NCBI GenBank assembly: GCA_035299065.1
Contig: DATGXI010000032.1
Coordinates: 7,882 to 71,881 of the forward strand
DNA length: 64,000 bases
DNA from: DASPJQ01 sp035299065
GTDB taxonomy: Bacteria; Bacteroidota; Bacteroidia; Flavobacteriales_D; UBA2798
Reading direction: 5' to 3'
A program made the translations under genes and the position numbers. The notes under the pieces are model-generated. The model did no database searches, had not been told where the DNA came from, and saw nothing but the letters and a program-made list of their open reading frames with translations. This document shows, one piece after another, positions 1 to 8,959 of this stretch (within the stretch, counting starts at the first letter, position 1; each line of letters opens with the position of its first letter).

Positions 1-2
1 TC

Positions 3-257
3 CGGTGCTGGGACGTAAATGGCAAAGAGGTATGGCGCATTGAAGGGAATTTCAGGTGGTATACTGCACCATTATTTAAAGATGGAAAAATATATTACCA
101 CAACCGTTTTGGCGCCACCATTTGGGTTATTGATGAAGCCACCGGCCACATTGTTAAATTATACCCGGTTGATGGGAAAACGTATACTACGCCTGTGGTA
201 ACCGACAAGTATATTTATTTTGCACAAGGTCATAATTACAGGTGCATGCGTAAATAG
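3..257 (+). CDS. C-terminal fragment of a PQQ-like beta-propeller protein (5' end outside window)
   Basis: The frame is open from the first bases of the window and stops at TAG 255-257, giving 84 residues. The visible peptide has alternating strands such as GKIYYHNRFGATIWVIDEATG and PVVTDKYIYFAQGH, the W/Y-rich repeat style of PQQ/WD40-like propeller blades in which a residue pair such as 'VIDEATG' marks the turn. No catalytic residues are visible and the upstream part is missing, so the function cannot be given. It ends 7 bases before the next start, so the two genes are probably co-transcribed. A competing frame over 19-201 was rejected because it gives a composition without any protein-like pattern. 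Confidence 0.7.
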   Translation, partial: RCWDVNGKEVWRIEGNFRWYTAPLFKDGKIYYHNRFGATIWVIDEATGHIVKLYPVDGKTYTTPVVTDKYIYFAQGHNYRCMRK

Positions 258-264
258 TTTATTT

Positions 265-942
265 ATGACGGAAGAACTCAAAAAATCAATTGATGATCTT
301 TACACTGTTTTTTCAAAATACCCCCTGCGTTCAAAAATTGAGGGATGTCCCTGCTGCGTAAGTGACAACGATCAGCTACCTTTGCATAAACTTCCATTAA
401 AAAAATTAAGTTCCGATGATTTAAGCCGGTTTGCGTTTAAAGCACTTACCACCTGGGGAACCGAAGATGATTTCAGGCATTTTTTACCACGTATTTTTGA
501 ACTTGTGGCCACTACCGGTTTTGGCACCCACTTTTTTATTGTACTTGACAAACTGCATTATGGCAAATGGACGGGTTGGAAACAACAGGAAATTGATGCT
601 ATAAAATTATTTCTTGAAACATGGTGGTATGATATGGCCACAGGAAAAACACATTTTGCAACAGATAACTTTATTGACATACTGGTGTTTTACAATTTTG
701 AAAAAAACCTATTGAAAGACTGGAAAATTTCTTTTGAAGATGATAGTTTTACAAACCTGATTGCGTTCATACAGCACCTGGACAGGTCACACTACCGTGA
801 TATTCCCGGCTTATCCACATGGCTTATTGAGCACATTACCTTAATTGAAAAAGGTTTTTTTCATTATGAAAAACAAGACAAGCGCCTGGCTAAAGAAATA
901 TCGGTTTGTCACGATATGGTTTATGCCTTGACGTTTACCTAA
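265..942 (+). CDS. Conserved hypothetical protein with a CPCC motif
   Basis: This 225-residue soluble protein starts at ATG 265; a longer frame from 220 would run into the preceding gene, which ends at 257. It has no signal peptide and no membrane segment. A CPCC motif lies near residue 29, followed by a helical body rich in aromatic residues (WTGWKQQEID, LFLETWWYDM). I do not recognise a characterised family; the CPCC could bind metal or be redox active, but that is a guess. Its stop TAA (940-942) overlaps the stop of the convergent PorP/SprF gene, so no intergenic terminator separates the two. Confidence 0.75.
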   Translation: MTEELKKSIDDLYTVFSKYPLRSKIEGCPCCVSDNDQLPLHKLPLKKLSSDDLSRFAFKALTTWGTEDDFRHFLPRIFELVATTGFGTHFFIVLDKLHYGKWTGWKQQEIDAIKLFLETWWYDMATGKTHFATDNFIDILVFYNFEKNLLKDWKISFEDDSFTNLIAFIQHLDRSHYRDIPGLSTWLIEHITLIEKGFFHYEKQDKRLAKEISVCHDMVYALTFT

Positions 943-1883
943 AGGCTGCTGTTTTTTGGAACCTTTCTAATCCAGTTGTATTTTGGTTTTTCCTTTTTAA
1001 ACGCAGGATTGTAATAAAATTTATAGGTAAGCATTATTTCCGATGAACCATAAGTGCCTGCTTTGAGAGCATTTAGGGTTACATCATAGGCGTAATTCAG
1101 GTACAACTCATCAAAAATATTTACACCAAAAAACAACAAGGCAGCATCGCCCTTCCTGTAACCAGCCCCTATACTGAAACGATAAATATTATAGAGTAAA
1201 TGCGCTTCTGCCTGGAAAGGTTTTTGCTGCGTATAGCTCATCAGCGTATAAATACCCAGGTTACTGGCCTCACCTAATTCAACTGTTTGGTTGAACAAAA
1301 AATAATAATGACGTGCATAGGAAAACACATTCCCTGCTCCAAAATCAAGCTGAACAGGTATTAAGTTGGTTGCGCTTATGCCAACTTTTGTTTTTTCGCT
1401 AAACCATGAAATACCAAATGAACTGTTGAATCCCCAGTCGCCCTGTGAGCCCTGCAAAATCAGCGGATCATTTTTATCAATTAATTCGGCTTTATTATAA
1501 TCAAGCCGGTAGTTTTCAGCGGTAACGCCCAGTCCAAATGCCAGTGTATTTCCATTGGTAGCATTCTCAATTTTATACGCATATGATCCATTTATACCCA
1601 TGTGATTGTAAATGCCCACCTGGTCCTGAAAAATATAACCTCCTGCCGAAGAACTGATGCCTGAAATGGAGCTATTACAACTCAGTATATTTGTAATAGG
1701 CGCATTTTTCATTTGTAAGTGCTGCAAACGGTTTGCGGCCATAAAATGAGTATATCGTTCGGCACCGGTAAAGGCGGGATTAAAAACAAATAAATTCTCA
1801 CCGTAATTGGTAAGCACCATGTCCTGCTGTGCATTTACACCAAAGCCTGCCAGTAAAAATATATATGTAAGTTTTTTTTTCAC
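939..1883 (-). CDS. PorP/SprF family type IX secretion system outer-membrane protein
   Basis: The protein has 314 residues, the usual size for the PorP/SprF family, with a signal peptide (MKKKLTYIFLLAGFGVNA) followed by QQDMVLTNY. The early NPAFTGAERY stretch is the hallmark of the family, and the rest is a series of amphipathic beta strands ending in an aromatic residue pattern (LTYKFYYNPAF) expected for an outer-membrane barrel. Members of this family bind the T9SS translocon and present type B cargo such as SprB at the cell surface. It overlaps by 4 bases with the upstream cargo gene (1880-3868), so the two are translationally coupled. This is the normal arrangement of a type B cargo with its dedicated PorP/SprF partner. 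Confidence 0.93.
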   Translation of the reverse strand: MKKKLTYIFLLAGFGVNAQQDMVLTNYGENLFVFNPAFTGAERYTHFMAANRLQHLQMKNAPITNILSCNSSISGISSSAGGYIFQDQVGIYNHMGINGSYAYKIENATNGNTLAFGLGVTAENYRLDYNKAELIDKNDPLILQGSQGDWGFNSSFGISWFSEKTKVGISATNLIPVQLDFGAGNVFSYARHYYFLFNQTVELGEASNLGIYTLMSYTQQKPFQAEAHLLYNIYRFSIGAGYRKGDAALLFFGVNIFDELYLNYAYDVTLNALKAGTYGSSEIMLTYKFYYNPAFKKEKPKYNWIRKVPKNSSL

Positions 1884-3868
1884 TGCTTACGCACCACGCT
1901 TAATGTACCTGTTATATCGGCTGTTCCATTGTTCAAAAAAACGGCATACATGTATACACCATCAGGAACATTACCTGCATCCCAATCATTTTTATACTCG
2001 CTTGCCTCAAACACTTTTGCCCCATTACGCGAATAAATAGTGACTTTATTGCCCGGGTATTCTGAAATACCCAAAATTTCAAACACATCGTTAAAACCAT
2101 CATTATTGGGTGTAATTGTGTTGGGAATGGTCAGGCAATACACTACCTTGAACTCATCGTTCACACTGCATAAACCACCGTTTGTTATGGTTACCGTATA
2201 GGTACCCTGATTGGTTGCTGTAAAATTTGTTCCTGTACTTCCATCGCTCCACACAAACGCTGAGCCGGGGTTATTTCCATCAACCACAACCATGGTTGTA
2301 CAAATGGTAAACACATGCTCTATCAAAAGTGAGGGAAAAATTACCTCAAACACGTTTGTTGTATCATAGGTATGGCACCGCCCACTGTAAATATCCAGTT
2401 CAACCTGCCCTGCACTTGTAACGGGATTAATTTGTGTTGTTGACCCGTTTGACCAATCATATGTAGCACCTGCGTAAGCTCCACCGTCAACCAAGGCAGT
2501 ATCATTTGTACAAAAATTATACGAGGCATATAATACTGGCTGAGGGTTTGTCAAACAAGCCAAATTGCATTTATCACTCAAGTTTATTGTGTAATTATTG
2601 GTTGTAGAACCGTTTTGACCGTCCTGCGCATTCAGGTCTGATCCAAGGCAAGCGGCAGTTGAATTCGTAACAACCCCATTGCTGCCTCCATTTAAAATGG
2701 TATTTACATTGGAAGGAAAAAATGATTCACTGGTGGTCACGTGTCCGCCCGAGCCACCACCACCCGGACCAAAACAACGCGGTGCTGAAAACCCGTTTGC
2801 ATCACCACCCCATCCACCATTAGCATTTACATTCACCGTTGATGCTACATTTGATGTATAGAAAAACACGGTGCCTGCCCCGCCTCCACCACCTCCACCA
2901 TCACCAAAGGCATCAATTCCATCGGCCCCGTTTGCGTATATGGTATGCCCGTTACCTTCAATTTTATTGGCTATTAAAATAACTATACCTCCACCGTTTC
3001 CACCCGAAGAATTATTTACGCTGTTTGAATGGCCCGCACCACCACCGCCACCAAAAAACAATGGCTTTGGACCTTCATCCAGGTTGCGGCCGCCTTCCCC
3101 AGGATTATATCCGTGGCAATTGGCAAGATTGGGATCATCGTTATCGCCACCTTTACCGCCATCTTTTATATTAGAACCGCCACCACCGCCCGAGTTGTGA
3201 TCATTGCCGCCTCCGCCACCATTTCCAAGGGGGCCACGCCCACCATCGTTTGCCGTATGCATTGCAATGCCCTCGCCTTTTTTGGCACCAACGCCTGTTG
3301 CTGCAACGTATTCGTAATCATCAAAATTATTGGTGAAATTGCAATTGAAGGGCGAGTCAATGTGCTGGCCACCCCTAAATCCTTTAGCGCTCACATCAAT
3401 ATCGGCTTGCATGTCAATGGTACCGCTTGCGCTTATGATTACAATTCCGCCTTTGGCACTGTCCCATGAAGGACAAGTTACCAAACCGGTGATACTAACA
3501 TCACCATAACGGGTAAAGCCTATGACCTGAAAAATACCTGAAGGGTTATATGTGTTGTAAAACTGACGTTCAAATATAACGGTGTTTGCACTTATGCTGC
3601 AAATAACATTGTATTCATAAAGACCGGTGCCTTTATAATCAATTACTTTACCATAATTATTGGTATTGGTAAGGTCAATTTCAGCGCCTTTGACCTGGAT
3701 AAAAAAAACAGTATCGCCCTGGGTTAAACCTGTTACGTTATCTAAAACAACGGTTGCATTAGCAATATCAATATTTGTAACTGCATGGTACGTATTTACC
3801 ACCCCCGAAATTTGCGCTTGCAGGTTAAACGTTAAAGTAAGCAACGTGATGAGTAAATGGTTTCTCAT
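1880..3868 (-). CDS. Glycine-rich secreted protein with T9SS type B (gliding motility-associated) C-terminal domain
   Basis: I place the start at the ATG whose complement is 3866-3868, giving MRNHLLITLLTLTFNLQAQ, a clean signal peptide; an in-frame ATG at 3922 adds 18 residues in front of it. The product is about 662 residues. The first third is beta rich, residues about 200-400 are a glycine-rich loop region (GGGGGNDHNSGGGGG and similar), and two short Ig/PKD-like repeats (YDWSNGST, FVWSDGST) follow. The end holds TITPNNDGFNDVFEI and DGVYMYAVFL, the type B sorting domain recognised by the T9SS. It is coupled to the PorP/SprF gene directly downstream. It is probably a surface adhesin; the ligand is unknown. 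Confidence 0.9.
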   Translation of the reverse strand: MRNHLLITLLTLTFNLQAQISGVVNTYHAVTNIDIANATVVLDNVTGLTQGDTVFFIQVKGAEIDLTNTNNYGKVIDYKGTGLYEYNVICSISANTVIFERQFYNTYNPSGIFQVIGFTRYGDVSITGLVTCPSWDSAKGGIVIISASGTIDMQADIDVSAKGFRGGQHIDSPFNCNFTNNFDDYEYVAATGVGAKKGEGIAMHTANDGGRGPLGNGGGGGNDHNSGGGGGSNIKDGGKGGDNDDPNLANCHGYNPGEGGRNLDEGPKPLFFGGGGGAGHSNSVNNSSGGNGGGIVILIANKIEGNGHTIYANGADGIDAFGDGGGGGGGAGTVFFYTSNVASTVNVNANGGWGGDANGFSAPRCFGPGGGGSGGHVTTSESFFPSNVNTILNGGSNGVVTNSTAACLGSDLNAQDGQNGSTTNNYTINLSDKCNLACLTNPQPVLYASYNFCTNDTALVDGGAYAGATYDWSNGSTTQINPVTSAGQVELDIYSGRCHTYDTTNVFEVIFPSLLIEHVFTICTTMVVVDGNNPGSAFVWSDGSTGTNFTATNQGTYTVTITNGGLCSVNDEFKVVYCLTIPNTITPNNDGFNDVFEILGISEYPGNKVTIYSRNGAKVFEASEYKNDWDAGNVPDGVYMYAVFLNNGTADITGTLSVVRKQ

Positions 3869-4008
3869 ACTGATTTTTGGCAAGTTTAAGATACGTAAAA
3901 AAAGTGAATGGAGGTATTTCACTTGACGAAATTATTGGATCAGGATTTAAACACGCTGTTTTGAACCATAAACACTGCCGCAAAGCCTGGCAATACCCAT
4001 GCGAGAAC

Positions 4009-4518
4009 TTAGCGAAAAATTTCCCAACGTTTAACCGTTTGCTCAAAATTAATCCACCCCGGCACGCAGGTATATTCCTTTACAAATATAAATCCTGCTT
4101 TTTCAAGCACGCGGTGTGGTGCCGGGTTTAAAGCATAGGGTTCACTGTATAATTTCTTTAACCTGTACTTATCAAAAAAAAGCGGAATGCTTAATTTGAC
4201 AAACTCGGTACCCAGTCCTTTGTTACGTGTATCATTTTTCCATAAATGCAAATGCATGGAGGCTTCATCACCAAAAACAATTTTGTTTATGTTGGAATGG
4301 CCACAGGGAACCCCGTTATTCAACCATATTATGCAATATGCTTTTTTATCAGGATAATCACTATTGATTTGTTCGGCCAACATATTCTCCCATTCATCAC
4401 GCGATGGCATTTTACTTAAGTCAACACCCATGCCGCGCATAAACGCGGGATCGGCATTCAGCCAATAGTCGGCTAAAAGCGGAATGTCTGACGGAATTAT
4501 TTCACGAATGGACAACAT
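4009..4518 (-). CDS. GNAT-family N-acetyltransferase
   Basis: This is a 169-residue cytoplasmic protein with the GNAT layout. The N-terminal strand MLSIREIIPSDIPLLADYW is typical, and the central part has the acetyl-CoA loop in a degenerate form (LWKNDTRNKGLGTEFVKLSI, matching the usual RxxGxG/A region). The C-terminal segment NPAPHRVLEKAGFIFVKEY is the classic motif of RimJ/RimL-like acetyltransferases. It ends next to the DUF6691 gene with 6 bases between them and may belong to the same transcript. The acceptor is unknown; peptide N-termini or small amines are the usual substrates. Confidence 0.88.
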   Translation of the reverse strand: MLSIREIIPSDIPLLADYWLNADPAFMRGMGVDLSKMPSRDEWENMLAEQINSDYPDKKAYCIIWLNNGVPCGHSNINKIVFGDEASMHLHLWKNDTRNKGLGTEFVKLSIPLFFDKYRLKKLYSEPYALNPAPHRVLEKAGFIFVKEYTCVPGWINFEQTVKRWEIFR

Positions 4519-4524
4519 AAACTA

Positions 4525-4938
4525 TTAATGCGGCAAACGCTTTTTTAATGCTCCGTAAATAAATGTGCCCATAACAGCGGCAAATAAAACAACAATAAAC
4601 ACGGTTACACCTGTTCCTATCAGGGTATATATTGGCCCGGGACAGGCGCCCGTTAAGCCCCAACCCAACCCAAATATAATTCCGCCCAGTAAATTGGCTT
4701 TCCATTTCAATTCCTTTGGTTTTATCAAAATTGAATCACCGCTTATGCTTTTTATGTTGAACTTTTTAATAAGCCAAACACTTACCATGCCGGTTGCAAT
4801 TGCCGAACCAAGCAACCCGTACATGTGAAATGACTGGAAGTGGAACATTTCATGAATACGAAACCATGAAAACGCCTCAGACTTCACCATGATGATGCCG
4901 AAGCAAATTCCAAGTATTAAAAATTTTATCAGTTTCAT
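4525..4938 (-). CDS. YeeE/YedE-type sulfur transporter half, DUF6691-like
   Basis: The 137-residue protein has about four hydrophobic segments and the motif GLTGACPGP near residue 97, which contains the conserved cysteine found in YeeE/YedE (TsuA-like) thiosulfate transporters. It is the short partner in a two-gene arrangement in which each protein carries one half of the transporter, and it overlaps the longer half (4935-5567) by 4 bases. Together the two are expected to form an inner-membrane channel for thiosulfate or another small sulfur compound. The substrate is inferred from the family; nearby genes do not settle it. Confidence 0.85.
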   Translation of the reverse strand: MKLIKFLILGICFGIIMVKSEAFSWFRIHEMFHFQSFHMYGLLGSAIATGMVSVWLIKKFNIKSISGDSILIKPKELKWKANLLGGIIFGLGWGLTGACPGPIYTLIGTGVTVFIVVLFAAVMGTFIYGALKKRLPH

Positions 4939-5567
4939 TTTAAAAATTGTTCAAGTAAAAATGGAACAATAAACCAACTGGAAATTAAACCACCAATAAA
5001 AAAGCCGGCAGTGGCTATCATTGAAGCGGGCGACAATTGCGAAATTCCCATAATGGAGTGGCCACTGGTACACCCACCGGCATAAACAGTACCAAAACCC
5101 ACCAGGAGTCCGCCAAGTACCATAAAAAAGAATCCCATGGGTGTGACCAATACATTCCAGTCAAAAATTTGCTCGGGAGCAGCCTGGTAGTGTTCTGTAA
5201 TTCCCCATGTTTTAAACATTAGCCTTGCTTCAGGATTTAAACCGTTATAAATTGGATTTGTGCAAATACTTTTTCCGGTAACACAATTTTGTGCAACATG
5301 CGATTCCGTTTTATTATGAAGCACAGCAAAATTCCATGCGAGAAAACCGCCAATTACAATGCCCAATGCAAAAACAAGGTTCCAGGTTTCTTTACGCCAG
5401 TCATACTTGAAAAACGGATTTTTAGAAGGAATGCACGCTGCGCAAATGTGTTTTAAAGAAACAGAAATACCAAATGCCTTGTTGCCGAAAATAAGCAATA
5501 AAGGAACCATTAAGCCAATAAGAGGACCTGTTACGTACCAGGGCCAGGGCTGAAGGAGGAATTGCAT
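4935..5567 (-). CDS. YeeE/YedE family sulfur transporter, large half
   Basis: The start is taken as the ATG at 5567 (MQFLLQPWPWYVTGPLIG), giving 210 residues. The frame stays open upstream only through the heptanucleotide repeat at 5586-5669, which would add a meaningless Ser-His-Ile/Leu stretch. The protein has several membrane helices and the motif YAGGCTSGHSIMG near residue 165, with the conserved cysteine used to pass thiosulfate in TsuA-like transporters. A loop with two further cysteines (VAQNCVTGKSICTNP) is exposed between helices. It overlaps the DUF6691-like half and should form one transporter with it. Confidence 0.86.
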   Translation of the reverse strand: MQFLLQPWPWYVTGPLIGLMVPLLLIFGNKAFGISVSLKHICAACIPSKNPFFKYDWRKETWNLVFALGIVIGGFLAWNFAVLHNKTESHVAQNCVTGKSICTNPIYNGLNPEARLMFKTWGITEHYQAAPEQIFDWNVLVTPMGFFFMVLGGLLVGFGTVYAGGCTSGHSIMGISQLSPASMIATAGFFIGGLISSWFIVPFLLEQFLK

Positions 5568-5585
5568 GGAGTAAAGATAGTAATA

Positions 5586-5669
5586 GATGTGAGATATGAG
5601 ATGTGAGATATGAGATATGAGATGTGAGATATGAGATGTGAGATATGAGATGTGAGACATGAGATATGA
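5586..5669. repeat. Twelve-copy heptanucleotide tandem repeat
   Basis: Twelve consecutive 7-bp units of the form GATRTGA (GATATGA or GATGTGA, one GACATGA) run without interruption, followed by a partial GACA. The unit is not a multiple of three, so changes in copy number would alter any frame through it. It lies 19 bases upstream of the YeeE/YedE start on the minus strand, where it could alter promoter spacing. Confidence 0.95.
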
Positions 5670-5673
5670 GACA

Positions 5674-5905
5674 GTTGGTAGTGGCGGCTGCAGTTAAGTA
5701 ACTTCAAAAGAAACGTTTTTGAATTGACTGGAAACGTTATTTAATAAATGGCATAAACAGCTCAACTTTATTTTAACGTGTAAACCACGCCCCGGATAGA
5801 GCCAGGTAGCCCGCACCCTGAAGCGAAAGCGCCCATAACATTCATTTTCCCGATTTTTTGCTTTTCGCTTTAGGGGAGGACTACAGGCGATAGCCGGATC
5901 AGGCG
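5674..5905. repeat. Gene-free spacer with a GC-rich repeat-like element
   Basis: No credible gene is present. The part from about 5775 to 5905 is much richer in G and C than its surroundings and contains GGCGATAGCCGGATCAGGCG, AAGCGAAAGC and its near complement GCTTTTCGCTTT. The GCGATAGC word recurs in the spacer near 51469. I read this as a member of the short dispersed intergenic repeats common in Bacteroidota. An 86-codon open frame across it (5694-5954, minus) has no protein-like features. Confidence 0.5.
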
Positions 5906-5907
5906 CC

Positions 5908-5936
5908 AAAAAAAATCCCCGCATTGCTGCGAGGAT
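5908..5936 (-). terminator. Rho-independent terminator of the saccharopine dehydrogenase-family gene
   Basis: On the minus strand the arms TCCTCGCA and TGCGGGGA, with one mismatch, enclose a GCAA loop and are followed by eight T residues. It lies about 55 bases past the stop of the gene at 5992-7197. Confidence 0.85.
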
Positions 5937-5991
5937 TCTGAATTCTGCATTCATAGTTCATCATTATGAATCACGAACTATGCATTATAAA

Positions 5992-7197
5992 TTAATTAAG
6001 TTCCAGATCAACATTTACTTTTTCATGCCAAGGCAAACCTTGCTTGTTCAATTGCTCCATGAACGGATCAGGATTAAACTGCTCAACATTCCATACACCC
6101 GCCCCACTCCACTTACCTGTCAGGAACATCATGGCACCAATCATTGCCGGTACACCTGTGGTATACGAAACGGCCTGTGTACCTGTTTCCTTATACGCTT
6201 CCTCGTGCTGGCAATTGTTCCACACATAATATGTTTTTTCTTTACCGTCCTTAATACCGCGTATACGACAGCCTATTGAGGTCTCGCCACTGTAATTAAC
6301 ACCTAAGTCACCGGGATTTGGCAATACTGCTTTTAAGAATTGTATAGGTACAATTTCTTTTCCTTCGTACATAATAGGGTCAATGCGTGCCATACCAATA
6401 TTTTGAATTACGCGTAAGTGCGTGAGGTACTCCTGCCCAAACGTCATCCAGAAACGGGCGCGTTTTAAGGTTGGGAAATTAATTACCAATGATTCCAGCT
6501 CTTCGTGGTAAATCAAATACGACTCCTTTACACCAATGTTTGGGTAGGTTAAACCGGTATGAATTTCGTGCGGTTCGGTTTCAATCCACTTACCGTTTTC
6601 CCAGTATTTTCCTTTTTGTGTTACTTCACGAATATTGATTTCAGGATTAAAGTTTGTTGCAAAAGCATGACCATGATTGCCGGCATTGCAATCAACAATG
6701 TCCAAATAATGCATTTCATCAAAATGGTGTTTAGCAGCATATGCGGTATAAATTCCACTTACGCCCGGGTCAAAGCCACATCCTAAAATAGCGGTTAATC
6801 CTGCTTTTTTAAATTTTTCCTGGTAAGCCCATTGCCATTTGTATTCAAATTTCGCCTCGTCTTTTGGCTCGTAATTGGCCGTGTCCAAATAATGAACCCC
6901 GGTTAGCAAACACGCGTCCATGATGGCTAAATCCTGGTAAGGCAATGCAAGGTTAATAACCAATTTTGGTTTATGCCTGTTAAACAACGTAACAATTTCG
7001 TCAACTATATCGGCATCAACCTGGTCGGTTTTAATGGTAACGCCCAATTGTTTTTTAATATCGGCAGCAATTTTATCACACTTGCTTTTTGTGCGGCTTG
7101 CCAGTACAATTTCGGTAAACACATCGGTATTCATGGCGCATTTGTATGCGCACACCTGGCCTACACCACCAGCACCAATAATCAAAACTTTGCTCAT
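5992..7197 (-). CDS. Saccharopine dehydrogenase-family oxidoreductase, carboxynorspermidine synthase-like
   Basis: The start chosen is ATG 7197 (MSKVLIIGAGGVGQVCAYKCA), which puts the NAD(P)-binding GxGGVG motif at residues 8-13; an upstream ATG at 7224 adds nine residues. The 401-residue length, the following ALPYQDLAIMDACLLTGVHYLDTANYE, and GCGFDPGVSGIYTAYA match the carboxynorspermidine/carboxyspermidine dehydrogenase branch better than true lysine-pathway saccharopine dehydrogenases. Such enzymes condense aspartate semialdehyde with a diamine to make polyamines. The partner decarboxylase (nspC) is not in the window, so the pathway is inferred from family resemblance alone. Confidence 0.85.
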   Translation of the reverse strand: MSKVLIIGAGGVGQVCAYKCAMNTDVFTEIVLASRTKSKCDKIAADIKKQLGVTIKTDQVDADIVDEIVTLFNRHKPKLVINLALPYQDLAIMDACLLTGVHYLDTANYEPKDEAKFEYKWQWAYQEKFKKAGLTAILGCGFDPGVSGIYTAYAAKHHFDEMHYLDIVDCNAGNHGHAFATNFNPEINIREVTQKGKYWENGKWIETEPHEIHTGLTYPNIGVKESYLIYHEELESLVINFPTLKRARFWMTFGQEYLTHLRVIQNIGMARIDPIMYEGKEIVPIQFLKAVLPNPGDLGVNYSGETSIGCRIRGIKDGKEKTYYVWNNCQHEEAYKETGTQAVSYTTGVPAMIGAMMFLTGKWSGAGVWNVEQFNPDPFMEQLNKQGLPWHEKVNVDLELN

Positions 7198-7386
7198 TGT
7201 TTTACGGTTTATAATTTCATGCAAGTATAATGAAAATGTGAGGTTTTGAGATTAAATATTTGGCCCAGTTATCAGAACATAAACGGCTAAAAATCAGAAA
7301 TATAGTTTATGATGAAAATCCAGGTAAAAACATCAAAGACCTGAAATAAGAAATCAGTATTGTAAAATATTCAAACCGGTCTCATT

Positions 7387-7394
7387 TATTTTTG
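7387..7394 (+). promoter_or_regulatory. Possible -7 box (TATTTTTG)
   Basis: TATTTTTG fits the Bacteroidota -7 consensus TAnnTTTG and lies 57 bases upstream of the T9SS cargo start at 7451. I do not see a good -33 TTTG at the usual distance. Confidence 0.3.
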
Positions 7395-7450
7395 CCTATA
7401 CAATCATATTTAATCTGAATATGTAGTATATTTAGGTGAAAGACTGCTTC

Positions 7451-8890
7451 ATGAAAACGTGTTTTAATTTAATGCTGATGTTGATTGCCTTAACGTGCGG
7501 AGCGCAGAAACAAAACAATATTTGGTATTTTGGAAATGGAGCAGGAATGGACTTTAACGAAAAATGCGGACCAACTGTGTTAACTGACGGAAAAATTGAT
7601 GGGTATGAAGGATGCGCATCTATTTCAGACAAAGTAACCGGACAATTGCTTTTTTACACCAATTCCGACTCAGTGTGGAACCAAAACCATGTGGCAATGC
7701 CAGGTGGAAAATTAATTCACACGGGCAGCACCATTACTCAGGTAGCCATTGTTCCAAAACCAGGGTCTTCAACCAAATACTATATCATTACATCCGAAAT
7801 ACAGGCATTCAGTGGTGAAGGGTTGCGTTTTCATGAAGTAGATATGACTTTAAACAGTGGGCTTGGCGGATTAACGTTTAAAGACAGCATACTTTACCCC
7901 ACACCGGTAACAGAAAAAATAACACCAATACGGCATGCCAATGGTACAGATATATGGATTATTGGTCACCTGTACAACTCAGCTGATTTTATTGCCTTTT
8001 TAATTACAGCCTCAGGCATTCATACCACGCCTGTTGTAACTACTATTGGCAAAATTCATTATGACATCACAGGCATTGATCCCATTGGTGAAATGAAAGC
8101 CTCTCCTGATGGAACAAAAATTGCGCTGGTTACACTCAGACATCCTGATGTTGAATTACTGGACTTTGATAAAACAACGGGCATTCTCAGCAATTTAATT
8201 ACGTTACCTGAAAATGGATCGTATGATCTTATTGGTAACGGAAGCGGATTATACGGGACCGCATTTTCACCAAGCGGCCAATTCCTGTATGTAAGTAAAT
8301 GGAAAATGCCCGTACCCGGCTCACCTACTCCCGGCCTGGTATTTCAGTATGATATTTCATCAAATGACTCAGCAACCATACAGGCCACGCGTGTAAATAT
8401 TTTTACATCTACCAGTAAAAGCATGTATGGTCTTCAACTGGCACCGAATGGTAAAATTTATGTTGCCCATCATTTGAGCAATTACCTGAGTGTAATTGAT
8501 GCTCCTGATAATGCAGGAACAGCCTGCAATTATATGGATGACGGGCTTTACCTGGGTGGAAAAACATGTAGCTGGGGACTTAATAATACCCTTGATTACA
8601 CAAGTTGTGAAACTACAACACAATTGCACGAAACGACAAACAACAAATCAGAAACCACAATCTACCCAAATCCGTTTGAAGGGAATGCTGTGCTGGAATT
8701 CAACAACGAATCAAATACTTCGTGTACGTTAACCATTTATAACTGTAGCGGTGTTGTTGTAAATGTGATAAATGGAATTACCGGGAACCGCGTTTTGGTT
8801 GAAGGTAAATCATTGTCCCCTGGTCTTTACTTTTTTACCATTTGTGCACAAAAAGGTATAATGGCCCATGGGAAATTTATTTCAAAGTAG
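7451..8890 (+). CDS. Secreted beta-propeller-like protein with T9SS type A sorting domain
   Basis: The start is ATG 7451 (MKTCFNLMLMLIALTCGAQ), which gives a signal peptide; a GTG at 7436 adds five residues only. The mature part begins NIWYFGNGAGMDF, a pattern typical of a Bacteroidota extracellular family with a seven-bladed propeller-like fold, and contains repeated segments such as GEMKASPDGTKIALVT and GTAFSPSGQFLYVSKW, which look like propeller blades. The last 75 residues (IYPNPFEGNAVLEF to LSPGLYFFTICAQKG) form a type A T9SS C-terminal domain. It should be exported across both membranes and anchored or released at the cell surface. No catalytic site is visible. Confidence 0.88.
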   Translation: MKTCFNLMLMLIALTCGAQKQNNIWYFGNGAGMDFNEKCGPTVLTDGKIDGYEGCASISDKVTGQLLFYTNSDSVWNQNHVAMPGGKLIHTGSTITQVAIVPKPGSSTKYYIITSEIQAFSGEGLRFHEVDMTLNSGLGGLTFKDSILYPTPVTEKITPIRHANGTDIWIIGHLYNSADFIAFLITASGIHTTPVVTTIGKIHYDITGIDPIGEMKASPDGTKIALVTLRHPDVELLDFDKTTGILSNLITLPENGSYDLIGNGSGLYGTAFSPSGQFLYVSKWKMPVPGSPTPGLVFQYDISSNDSATIQATRVNIFTSTSKSMYGLQLAPNGKIYVAHHLSNYLSVIDAPDNAGTACNYMDDGLYLGGKTCSWGLNNTLDYTSCETTTQLHETTNNKSETTIYPNPFEGNAVLEFNNESNTSCTLTIYNCSGVVVNVINGITGNRVLVEGKSLSPGLYFFTICAQKGIMAHGKFISK

Positions 8891-8959
8891 AATTGCTGCT
8901 AAAAATATTAAGACAAAGCTTCCCAATGCAACAAAACCATTACGCGCAACTATTACATG

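Noticed and set aside
19..201. 60-codon frame at the left edge
   Set aside because: It lies in another frame over the C-terminal part of the propeller protein (3-257), which has clear propeller-like sequence.
2679..3469. Long proline-, alanine- and isoleucine-rich frames on the plus strand
   Set aside because: They are the antisense of the glycine-rich part of the T9SS cargo at 1880-3868; GC-rich glycine codons leave the opposite strand open.
5586..5669. CRISPR-like look of the short repeats
   Set aside because: The units are 7 bp and contiguous with no spacers, so this is a simple tandem repeat.
5694..5954. 86-codon frame on the minus strand
   Set aside because: It crosses the GC-rich repeat-like element and the terminator and has no protein-like pattern.
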